Made by a program: the position numbers and the translations under genes. This document shows positions 5,881 through 11,114 of a stretch of DNA of 11,114 nt, piece by piece. The stretch lies in the NCBI GenBank assembly GCA_027622355.1, contig JAQBZT010000065.1, forward strand, positions 1 through 11,114, given 5' to 3'. The stretch's first letter is position 1, and the number at the start of each line of letters is the position of its first letter. This DNA comes from a bacterium. GTDB taxonomy: Bacteria > UBA8248. The notes under the pieces are model-generated. The model saw only the letters and a program-made list of their open reading frames with translations. It was not told where the DNA came from and did not search any database.

Positions 5881-6507
5881 ATGCTTGACAGTTCCGACCC
5901 ATCCGGGCCAGAGATTGCCTGGGTGGCGACAGTTCCCGAGGAAGAAGCCACAGGAATCGTAAAGCAGATTTATGAAGCCGGCCGGAAAACCTTCGGCAGC
6001 CCGCCCAACATCTCGCGGGCCTTCAGTTTGCACCCCGCATTCATGCGGGCGCACCGCCAGCTCTACCTCACCTTGATGCACGGGGAGTCGAAGCTTTCTC
6101 GCGCGGAGCGGGAGTTCGTGGCGATTGCGGTTTCGGTGGAAAACAACTGTTTTTACTGAAAGACCAGTCACGGAGAGTTTCTCCGTCGCGAACTGGGAGA
6201 CGACGCGCGGGCGCGGGCGCTGAAGGAAAACCCCGATGCCGCCGATCTCTCGCCGCGCGAGCGGGCAATGCTCGATTACGCCCGCCGGCTGACGCGGGAG
6301 TTGGGCAGCGCCTCCCGCAAGGATCTGGAGCCGCTTCGGGCGGCGGGCCTCGACGATGAAGCCATCATGCACCTGACGGCGGTTGTCGGGTATTTCAATT
6401 TCATGAACCGTGTCGCCATCGGCCTGGGGGTCCGGCTGGATGAGAACCTGAGGGCCGCTGCGGAGCCGGAGGAGTTGGAGGAGGAAAACGAAAGGCTGAA
6501 GCGCTGA
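5881..6507 (+). CDS. AhpD-like / peroxidase-related selenoprotein (CxxU, in-frame TGA at 6157-6159)
   Basis: Read through one internal TGA, the frame encodes 208 residues of the carboxymuconolactone decarboxylase/AhpD fold, closest to the uncharacterised peroxidase-related enzymes. The start is ATG 5881 behind GGGAG (5871-5875). Before the TGA lie the family's Pro-Asn-Ile-x-Arg-Ala-Phe-Ser-Leu segment (42-50) and Leu-Ser-Arg-Ala-Glu-Arg-Glu (72-78). After it come Leu-Ser-Pro-Arg-Glu-Arg-Ala-Met-Leu-Asp-Tyr-Ala and Tyr-Phe-Asn-Phe-Met-Asn-Arg (171-177). The active site is Glu78, Cys90, TGA93, His97. These spacings (12, 3, 4) equal those of Glu118, Cys130, Cys133, His137 in Mycobacterium tuberculosis AhpD as I recall them. 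The TGA thus replaces the second, more nucleophilic Cys and most likely encodes selenocysteine. A hairpin follows at the right distance. The expected role is thiol/selenol peroxide reduction in the cytoplasm. A nonsense mutation (pseudogene) is the alternative. Gene callers will split it into 5881-6159 and 6268-6507. Confidence 0.85.
6164..6196 (+). promoter_or_regulatory. Putative bacterial SECIS element
   Basis: Right after the in-frame TGA (6157-6159), the message can form a two-part hairpin. CCAGT (6164-6168) pairs with ACTGG (6192-6196). After an asymmetric internal loop, ACGGAGA (6170-6176) pairs perfectly with TCTCCGT (6180-6186) around a three-base GTT loop. The apical loop begins with G and lies 17 bases after the TGA. 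Bacterial SECIS elements, which recruit SelB, need a G within the first two loop bases and a loop about 16-37 bases from the UGA. Both conditions are met. Confidence 0.75.
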
Positions 6508-6509
6508 AT

Positions 6510-6674
6510 TTACGGAGGGGGAGCCCCGATCAGATCGCGCAAGGTGGCCAGCAGGCCGTTGTCCCACAAGGTCCAGGCGGTGACGGTGACGACGAGAAGC
6601 ATGATGGCAAGGATGAAATATTCGAGGAGCCCCCGCTTGTTTTCCCTTCGCGGATTCTCTTTGCCTTGGGACAC
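6510..6674 (-). CDS. Small single-pass membrane protein, 54 aa
   Basis: This short minus-strand frame starts at GTG 6672-6674, with AGGAG at 6686-6690 (11-base spacing), and ends at TAA 6510-6512. The first 16 residues are hydrophilic and strongly basic (Lys, Arg, Asn). A transmembrane helix follows at about residues 19-37 (Tyr-Phe-Ile-Leu-Ala-Ile-Met-Leu-Leu-Val-Val, ending in Trp-Thr-Leu-Trp). A short amphipathic tail ends in three prolines. By the positive-inside rule the N-terminus should face the cytoplasm. A perfect TATAAT lies upstream on the same strand. The gene converges on the selenoprotein gene with only two bases between the stop codons. I do not recognise the family. The coherent signal, helix, tail and promoter make it more convincing than the overlapping 80-residue plus-strand frame at 6544-6786. 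Confidence 0.65.
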   Translation of the reverse strand: MSQGKENPRRENKRGLLEYFILAIMLLVVTVTAWTLWDNGLLATLRDLIGAPPP

Positions 6675-6726
6675 GATGTCGGTAGCTCCTGAGCGAAAAG
6701 ACGGGGGCGGGCGGAATTTCCCTGCG

Positions 6727-6732
6727 ATTATA
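6727..6732 (-). promoter_or_regulatory. Candidate -10 box (TATAAT) for the 54-aa membrane protein gene
   Basis: A perfect TATAAT on the minus strand in otherwise G+C-rich DNA would start a transcript near 6720, about 45 bases before the GTG start at 6674. The -35 region at 17-18 bases spacing (TTCCGG or TTTCCG) matches poorly. Confidence 0.45.
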
Positions 6733-6804
6733 GGCCCTTTGCGGCCCTCCCGGAAACGCTTCGGGCGCTTGGGGGCGGGGCGGTAGTGTCCGCCGTGGGA
6801 TTTC

Positions 6805-6834
6805 TTGAACTGGCCGAAGGGTTGGGATTATCCT
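6805..6834 (+). promoter_or_regulatory. Candidate sigma-70 promoter for the DUF3090-like gene
   Basis: TTGAAC (6805-6810) and TATCCT (6829-6834) each match four of six consensus bases and are 18 bases apart. The predicted transcript start near 6841 leaves a leader of about 40 bases before ATG 6883, which includes the GAGG ribosome binding site. Confidence 0.4.
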
Positions 6835-6882
6835 TGGCGGAGGTCCTGCCGGCCGCTCCATGAGAGAAGGTGAGGTTTTTTG

Positions 6883-7455
6883 ATGTATGGTTCGAAGAAC
6901 AATCTAGGGTTGGTGGAGAGTATTCAGGCCGAGGCGCTGGGCGTTCCAGGGAAGCGGATATTCCGGATTCTCGCCGATGCGGAGCCGCCGGCCGCAGCGA
7001 CCCTCTGGCTTGAGAAGGAGCAGCTCTACGGCCTGGCCATGGCCATCAAGCGCATGGTGGATGCGGGTGAGGGGGCTGTCGGCAGAGAGGTGCAGGGGGT
7101 GATGGAACTGGACAACAACCCCTCCGCGCTGGAGCGGAACACCAATGAGACCTTCGAGTTCAAGGCGGGCCGCATCGGTCTCGCGATTGGGCCGGGGCCG
7201 GACTATATCTCCCTCTTTTTCCACGATGAGCGCGATGACTCCGAGGAGGAGGAGGAGGAGGAAGAGTCTTTTGCGCAGGGCGCGGGCGCAGAGCCGAAGC
7301 TGCAGCTCAGCCTGACCCAAGAGACCGCGCGGAAATTCATGCGGGAAAGCCTTGAGGCGTGCGCCTCGGGCCGGGGGACGGATGCCTTGTCCCGAGGCGC
7401 CCTCGTGGCCACCGGCAAGGTGGACCCCAACAAGAACGGCCATTTTCACCACTAG
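6883..7455 (+). CDS. DUF3090-like conserved hypothetical protein
   Basis: ATG 6883 is chosen over TTG 6880 because GAGG at 6872-6875 gives 7-base spacing. The 190-residue product resembles DUF3090 proteins, described mainly from Actinobacteria. It has an N-terminal strand region reading Gly-Val-Pro-Gly-Lys-Arg-Ile-Phe-Arg (20-28), then Leu-Glu-Lys-Glu-Gln (43-47), a central Phe-Lys-Ala-Gly-Arg-Ile-Gly-Leu-Ala (93-101), and a late Leu-Ser-Leu-Thr-Gln-Glu-Thr-Ala-Arg helix. DUF3090 members, as I recall them, end in a short zinc-ribbon-like Cys-x-x-Cys ... His-x-Cys tail. Here the corresponding end (Gly-Arg-Gly-Thr ... Asp-Pro-Asn-Lys-Asn-Gly-His-Phe-His-His) keeps the DP...NGH skeleton but has lost the cysteines. 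A run of eight glutamates (121-128) lies before the last helix. Its function is unknown. It is followed 46 bases later by the SCO1664-like kinase gene. Confidence 0.75.
   Translation: MYGSKNNLGLVESIQAEALGVPGKRIFRILADAEPPAAATLWLEKEQLYGLAMAIKRMVDAGEGAVGREVQGVMELDNNPSALERNTNETFEFKAGRIGLAIGPGPDYISLFFHDERDDSEEEEEEEESFAQGAGAEPKLQLSLTQETARKFMRESLEACASGRGTDALSRGALVATGKVDPNKNGHFHH
7243..7260 (+). repeat. GAG trinucleotide run in the DUF3090-like gene
   Basis: Six uninterrupted GAG codons followed by GAA and GAG encode eight consecutive glutamates in an acidic, probably disordered linker. The run is a possible slippage-prone tract whose length could vary between strains without a frameshift when whole codons change. 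Confidence 0.7.
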
Positions 7456-7501
7456 GCCGAAAGCCTGGCGCCGCCTTCCAGAGCCACGGAGAGGATAGGA
7501 A

Positions 7502-8248
7502 TTGTCTTCCCCTTCGGAGATCTCCCGGAACCTGCAGGTCGGGAAAATCGAAAAGCTTCTCTCCGAGAGTGAGGTGCAGGGCTTGGAGCTTCTCCCCCAG
7601 GGCTCCAACTACACCTTCGCCGTCGAGCTGAAGGCAGCTGACTTCAGCTTCATCGGCATCTACAAGCCGGCGAGCGGCGAGCGGCCCCTGTGGGACTTCC
7701 CCTACGGTACGCTGCACAAGCGGGAGCGGTGCGCCTTTCTGGTCAGCCAGGCCCTGGGCTGGGACTTTGTGCCGCCGACGGTGATCCGCGACGGGCCGCA
7801 CGGGGAGGGCTCCATGCAGCTCTACATCCCGCCGGACGAGCGGTCCAACTACTTCTCCCTCCGGGAAGAGGGGAGAGCCGAGCTCGTCTTGCTCGCGGCC
7901 TTCGATCTGATCGTCAACAACACGGACCGCAAGGGCGGGCATTGCTTCAAGGGACGCGATCAGCGCATCTGGGCGATCGACCACGGTCTGACCTTTCATG
8001 TGGACCCGAAGCTGCGCACGGTCATCTGGGATTATTCGGGCGCGCACGTGCCGGAGGAGCATGCCGCGGACGTGAAGCGCCTCGACGGGATTTTGTCCGA
8101 CGAAAAGAGCAGCCTGAAAAAGGAACTGGACGTGCTTCTGGATCCGGAGGAAGTGGCCGTTTTCCACCAAAGGGTAAAAGCGTTTGCGAGGGAGCCGCGC
8201 CTTCCGCGTCCGGAGGAGTACAGAAGTTTTCCCTGGCCTCCGATATAA
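7502..8248 (+). CDS. SCO1664-like PI3K/PI4K-fold kinase-related protein
   Basis: The start is TTG 7502, with GGAGAGGA at 7488-7495 (6-base spacing). The 248-residue product matches the SCO1664-type family annotated as phosphatidylinositol 3-/4-kinase-like. A strand ending in Gly-Ile-Tyr-Lys55-Pro supplies the ATP-binding lysine. The catalytic loop is Asp135-Leu-Ile-Val-Asn-Asn-Thr-Asp142-Arg-Lys-Gly-Gly-His147, and the metal-binding triad is Asp160-His-Gly162 (DFG equivalent). The final Trp-Pro-Pro is also family-like. Despite the name, a soluble bacterial protein of this kind may phosphorylate or AMPylate a protein or small molecule; the true substrate is unknown. It forms a pair with the DUF3090-like gene upstream. 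The third usual partner, a histidine phosphatase, is not in the window. Confidence 0.85.
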   Translation: MSSPSEISRNLQVGKIEKLLSESEVQGLELLPQGSNYTFAVELKAADFSFIGIYKPASGERPLWDFPYGTLHKRERCAFLVSQALGWDFVPPTVIRDGPHGEGSMQLYIPPDERSNYFSLREEGRAELVLLAAFDLIVNNTDRKGGHCFKGRDQRIWAIDHGLTFHVDPKLRTVIWDYSGAHVPEEHAADVKRLDGILSDEKSSLKKELDVLLDPEEVAVFHQRVKAFAREPRLPRPEEYRSFPWPPI

Positions 8249-8249
8249 T
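8244..8249 (+). promoter_or_regulatory. Candidate -10 box (TATAAT) for the lipoprotein gene
   Basis: A perfect TATAAT overlaps the TAA stop of the kinase-like gene. A transcript would start near 8256, giving a leader of about 55 bases to ATG 8312. No good -35 box is seen at 17-18 bases spacing, so the call rests on the -10 match and the position. Confidence 0.35.
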
Positions 8250-8311
8250 GTGCGGCGCAGACAGCGATTCTCCCTGCAGCGCCGGTCGCCCCGAAACGGA
8301 TGTGTGATCGC

Positions 8312-9589
8312 ATGAGAAGAGTGAGTGACATCGCGCTGGCCCTCCTGGTGCCCTTGCTGTTCACCCTGGCGGGTTGCGGGGCCTCGGGCTACGATTCCGT
8401 TCAGAGCCCGACTTCGACGGCGGGCTACCGTGAATTCCTCTTTCGCCAGCCCAATCATCCCCGGGCGGCGCAGGTGCGCGCGCTTCTGGATGAGGCCGAT
8501 TTTCGAAAAGCAGGGGAGGATCACACGGCCAACGCCTATCAGATTTATCTCGCGCAGCACCCCTCGGGAAAATTCGTGCGCGAGGCGCGCTACTGGGCGG
8601 AGCGCCTGACCTATTACGACGCGATCTCCAGCAAGAATTCCGAAGCCGTCAAGAATTTTCTCTCCAAGTATCCCCAGAGCCGGTTCGCCTCCCAGGCGGA
8701 GGTCCGGCTCCAGCGCACGGAGTTCGAGGAAGCCCAGGCGAAAAATTCCATTCCGGCCTACCGGCAGTTTCTCAAGCGCCACCTCCGGGTGAAGAGCCAG
8801 TACACGGCCGCCGCGCGCCAGCGCCTCGAGCGCCTTCTCCTGGACACGGCCAAGGCGGAGCAAAACCCCGAAGCTCTCCTCCTTTACATCCAGCAGCATC
8901 CCCAAAGCCCCTATCTGCAAGAGGCCCGGACCGCGCACCGGCGCCTGGAGTTCGAGCGGGTGCTCCAGGTGCGCGACGAGCAGAGGTGGCGGGACTTTCT
9001 CTGGCGGTACCGGGGGACGCACGAGGCAAAGCTGGTGGCGCAGCACATGGAGCGGGAGATGCTCCGGATGGCCGAGCGTTCCGGCCGCATCTCCGCGCTG
9101 TATCAATTCCTCGAGCGGTATCCGAACTCGCCTCACAAGGCCCGGATTCGGACCTCGATCGCCCTGGCCCGACGCGAGCGAGGCCAGGAGGCCCACCGCT
9201 GGGTCCGCATCCTGAACCCCGAGATTGAAGTCTACCGTCCCCGCAAATGCGACAAGTGTGTCCCCGTCTACCGTTTTCAGGGCGTGCTGGAGAGTACGGA
9301 TTCGGATTTCCTCTTCAATTTGACCCTGGAGGCGTCGCTGATTCGGGCAGGCGAAACCTGCTGCCAGGCCCAGCACCGTGTCGAGGGACTCCGGCCCGGG
9401 GAGCGCCGCCCTTTCTCTTTCGAGATGACGAATCCGAGGCCCTCGGGCCCGCTCCCGCAGTTCAAGCTGCGCATTGTCCGGGGGCGAGCCTTGGTGGACG
9501 GGCAGGCGGACATCCCCGGTTTCTCGGGCGAGTCCATCCCCCAGGATCGTTTTATCCCCCGCGCCGTCTCTCCCTTGCGGAGAAGATAG
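8312..9589 (+). CDS. Lipoprotein with TPR-like repeats and Cys-bearing C-terminal domain
   Basis: The start is ATG 8312. An in-frame ATG at 8300 would add Met-Cys-Asp-Arg before the signal and has no better ribosome binding site. The 425-residue product has a lipoprotein signal peptide ending in Leu-Ala-Gly-Cys22, so it is probably anchored in a membrane facing the periplasm. Residues 39-290 hold about seven degenerate helical repeats of the form Tyr-x-x-Phe-Leu-x-x-x-Pro-x-Ser, then an Ala/Arg-rich helix (starting near 39, 76, 113, 150, 189, 226 and 263). This spacing of about 37 residues resembles TPR-type scaffolds such as BamD and YbgF. After residue 295 comes a non-repeat beta-rich domain with Cys313-x-x-Cys316 and Cys350-Cys351. 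The role is probably protein binding at the cell envelope; the partner is unknown. It converges on the inositol-phosphatase-like gene with three bases between the stops. Confidence 0.85.
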   Translation: MRRVSDIALALLVPLLFTLAGCGASGYDSVQSPTSTAGYREFLFRQPNHPRAAQVRALLDEADFRKAGEDHTANAYQIYLAQHPSGKFVREARYWAERLTYYDAISSKNSEAVKNFLSKYPQSRFASQAEVRLQRTEFEEAQAKNSIPAYRQFLKRHLRVKSQYTAAARQRLERLLLDTAKAEQNPEALLLYIQQHPQSPYLQEARTAHRRLEFERVLQVRDEQRWRDFLWRYRGTHEAKLVAQHMEREMLRMAERSGRISALYQFLERYPNSPHKARIRTSIALARRERGQEAHRWVRILNPEIEVYRPRKCDKCVPVYRFQGVLESTDSDFLFNLTLEASLIRAGETCCQAQHRVEGLRPGERRPFSFEMTNPRPSGPLPQFKLRIVRGRALVDGQADIPGFSGESIPQDRFIPRAVSPLRRR

Positions 9590-9592
9590 CGC

Positions 9593-10516
9593 CTAGCCCG
9601 GCGGCCGCTTCCGGCCATACCAGAGCCGGGGGCGATTCACTTTTTTCAGGTTTTGGGAAATGAAGCGGGTGAGTTCCGGATTCCCTGCGAGGAGGGAGCG
9701 GTGCCACTTGCGGGCGGCGTCCAGGTTCTTGGGGCCGTCGTCTTCCGGGAAAAAGAAGGTGAAGGGTGTCCAGCGGTCGCTCCCCGGCTGGCGGATGAGC
9801 GGCCCCCCGCCGGCCTCCTGGACGAGGAGGATGCCCGCGGCCACATCCCAGATGCTGGGGGCGCCGAAGAGCGCATAGTGCAGCCCGCCCCGTGCCACGA
9901 GGGCCAGTTCGTAGGAGATTGAGCCCGGCGCCCGCACCTCGCCGAGCTGTTTGCGAAGAGGGCCCGTGGGGCGGAACTGCGTCCAGTGGCTGCCGGGGAG
10001 GCTGGCGATGCGCTTTCCGGTGGGGGCGGGGTCATCGGCCACCTGGATGGCATGATCGCCGCGCCAGGCGCCGCCGCCGCGCCAGGTGCGGTAGATGGTG
10101 CCCTCTCCGCCGGCGGAGGGCTCGGGTGTGAAGATGGCCCCGGCCACGGGCGCCCCCTTGTGGAGCACCGCCACCGAGCACCCCCAGACCGAGAGCCCGT
10201 TCAGGAAGTTTTTCGTCCCGTCCAGCGGATCGAGCACCCAGAGATAATCCGGAACGGGCTGCGCCCCCTCTTGCTTGGCCAGATCCTTGTCCTCGGGTTT
10301 TTCCTCGCCGAGGATGCCGTGCGCGGGGTAGCGCTCCGCGATGGCTTTCGTGAGAAACGCCTGGCTGGCGCGGTCGGCCTCGCTGACCGGATCAGTCTTG
10401 GCCTTGTTCTTGTAGTCCACCACGATCTGCTTCCCGAAAAGCTCGAGAAGAACCCGGCCCGCCCCGGCGGCGAACTCGGCGGCCGATGCGCAAAGCGCTT
10501 CGGGAGAAGAACTCAT
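9593..10516 (-). CDS. Inositol monophosphatase family phosphatase
   Basis: The 307-residue product starts at ATG 10514-10516. All three metal-site motifs of the Mg2+-dependent inositol monophosphatase/FBPase superfamily are present: Gly70-Glu71-Glu72, Asp96-Pro-Leu-Asp99-Gly-Thr-Lys-Asn-Phe, and Trp223-Asp224-Val-Ala-Ala-Gly. An N-terminal Lys-Thr-Asp-Pro-Val-Ser-Glu-Ala-Asp (40-48) is also typical. The family hydrolyses phosphate monoesters such as inositol-1-phosphate, fructose-1,6-bisphosphate, histidinol phosphate or PAP. Which one cannot be told from these motifs. The protein is about 40 residues longer than the usual 260-270, with a basic C-terminal tail. Its ATG overlaps the TGA of the upstream dehydrogenase gene by four bases (ATGA), which indicates translational coupling. 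Confidence 0.93.
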   Translation of the reverse strand: MSSSPEALCASAAEFAAGAGRVLLELFGKQIVVDYKNKAKTDPVSEADRASQAFLTKAIAERYPAHGILGEEKPEDKDLAKQEGAQPVPDYLWVLDPLDGTKNFLNGLSVWGCSVAVLHKGAPVAGAIFTPEPSAGGEGTIYRTWRGGGAWRGDHAIQVADDPAPTGKRIASLPGSHWTQFRPTGPLRKQLGEVRAPGSISYELALVARGGLHYALFGAPSIWDVAAGILLVQEAGGGPLIRQPGSDRWTPFTFFFPEDDGPKNLDAARKWHRSLLAGNPELTRFISQNLKKVNRPRLWYGRKRPPG

Positions 10517-11114
10517 CCGGTCATCTCCGGGAAGGGAAGCTCCAGCCGCTCGCCGATCTCGGTCAGCTCCTTTACCCGCTCATCGGAGAGGGGGATGCCG
10601 CCATCGAGGCGCGCCTTCCTTTGGGTCCATTCGATCTCGCCCGGCATCCAGATGCGTTCGGCGTCTTTCGCGTGGGGGGACTGGCGGAGGAAATCGGCGA
10701 ACGCCGCCGCCGCCGCCCGGAAGACGGCGAGGGGGAGGAGCACCTCGATCTTGAGGGCGGCCAGAAAGTGGGGCACCGCGCTCGGGCCATTGTCCTCCAT
10801 GATGCCGATGATCTGGTGGCTGTGCCCGCCGCCCGCAATGGCGCCGAGGATGGCGTCAATGACGAGCGAGAGGCCGCTCCCCTTGTAGGTGGCGATGGGC
10901 GAGAGGGAGCCTTTCTCGAGCACCACATTGGGATCAGTCGTCGGGTTCCCGTCGGCGTCCACGCCCCAGCCCTCGGGAATCGGCTTTCCGGCCCGCGCCG
11001 CCTGGACGAGATAGCCCCGGGCGACGACGCTGAGGGCCATGTCGAGGACGATGGGCGGCTCCCCCGGGATGGCGACGGCGATGGGGTTGTTGCCCAGGAG
11101 TTTCTCCCGGCCCC
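10513..11114 (-). CDS. Malate/L-lactate dehydrogenase family (Ldh_2) oxidoreductase, C-terminal part (5' end outside window)
   Basis: The frame is open to the window edge and ends at TGA 10513-10515, giving roughly the last 199 residues. The visible part begins Gly-Arg-Glu-Lys-Leu-Leu-Gly-Asn-Asn-Pro-Ile-Ala-Val-Ala-Ile-Pro, then Val-Leu-Asp-Met-Ala-Leu-Ser-Val-Val-Ala-Arg-Gly. This is the conserved core of the NAD(P)-dependent Ldh_2 family (YlbC/allD-type, unrelated to classical LDH). Trp-Gly-Val-Asp-Ala-Asp-Gly-Asn-Pro-Thr-Thr-Asp-Pro and the Tyr-Lys-Gly-Ser-Gly-Leu-Ser-Leu-Val-Ile-Asp segment are further family hallmarks. Members oxidise 2-hydroxy acids such as malate, lactate, ureidoglycolate or sulfolactate. 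The exact substrate is unknown. It is translationally coupled to the phosphatase gene downstream. Confidence 0.93.
   Translation of the reverse strand, partial: GREKLLGNNPIAVAIPGEPPIVLDMALSVVARGYLVQAARAGKPIPEGWGVDADGNPTTDPNVVLEKGSLSPIATYKGSGLSLVIDAILGAIAGGGHSHQIIGIMEDNGPSAVPHFLAALKIEVLLPLAVFRAAAAAFADFLRQSPHAKDAERIWMPGEIEWTQRKARLDGGIPLSDERVKELTEIGERLELPFPEMTG

Noticed and set aside
5881..6507. AhpD-like gene as a pseudogene broken by a nonsense mutation or frameshift
   Set aside because: The frame is unchanged on both sides, only one stop occurs, it falls on the catalytic Cys codon, and a SECIS-like hairpin follows. Not formally excluded without the Sec machinery genes.
6544..6786. Plus-strand frame of 80 codons between the selenoprotein and DUF3090-like genes
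   Set aside because: It is basic and compositionally random and has no ribosome binding site. The opposite strand holds a more coherent small membrane protein gene.
7337..9376. Very long antisense frame (679 codons) opposite the DUF3090, kinase-like and lipoprotein genes
   Set aside because: It spans three well-supported plus-strand genes, is rich in Arg, Pro, Gly and His as G+C-rich shadows are, and shows no recognisable domain.

Overview
The window is G+C-rich chromosomal DNA from a Gram-negative bacterium. It encodes a lipoprotein with a standard lipobox, a cleavable signal peptide and an inositol-monophosphatase-type enzyme, and most genes have clear AGGAG-type ribosome binding sites. 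I cannot name the species. The gene mix, a probable selenoprotein and a dispersed-type TGTCATTCCGA palindrome would suit a deltaproteobacterium-like or uncultured environmental lineage, but that is inference. I saw no rRNA, tRNA, CRISPR array or transposase.

Region 1 (1-2118, + strand) is a metal-handling cluster. It holds the C-terminal third of a Cu(I)-type P1B ATPase, a 55-residue membrane-anchored peptide with a Cys-Cys-Gly-Gly-His patch, a multi-pass membrane protein with a Cys-Cys-x-His motif, a secreted protein with a histidine pair, and a CopZ-like metallochaperone. The genes are co-directional with gaps of 38-65 bases, which suggests one operon for export and periplasmic handling of copper or a similar soft metal. 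A nested palindromic element (2135-2290) separates this cluster from a GNAT acetyltransferase gene.

Region 2 (3024-5563, - strand) reads SDR dehydrogenase, then a DapA-family aldolase, then a flavin-reductase-like protein. A strong rho-independent terminator lies between the last two. It looks like a small catabolic cluster with unknown substrate.

Region 3 (5564-6674) holds the most interesting feature. An AhpD-like / carboxymuconolactone-decarboxylase-fold peroxidase-related gene (5881-6507) is interrupted by one in-frame TGA. The TGA sits exactly at the second Cys of the CxxC redox motif, and a SECIS-like hairpin follows at the correct distance. It is best read as a selenoprotein with a Cys-x-x-Sec active site. 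Convergent to it is an easily missed 54-residue single-pass membrane protein (6510-6674, - strand).

Region 4 (6883-9589, + strand) holds a DUF3090-like protein followed by an SCO1664-like kinase-fold protein, a pair best known from Actinobacteria. A lipoprotein with about seven TPR-like repeats and a Cys-rich C-terminal domain follows. Region 5 (9593-11114, - strand) holds an inositol-monophosphatase-family enzyme translationally coupled (ATGA overlap) to an Ldh_2-type malate/lactate dehydrogenase that runs off the window edge.
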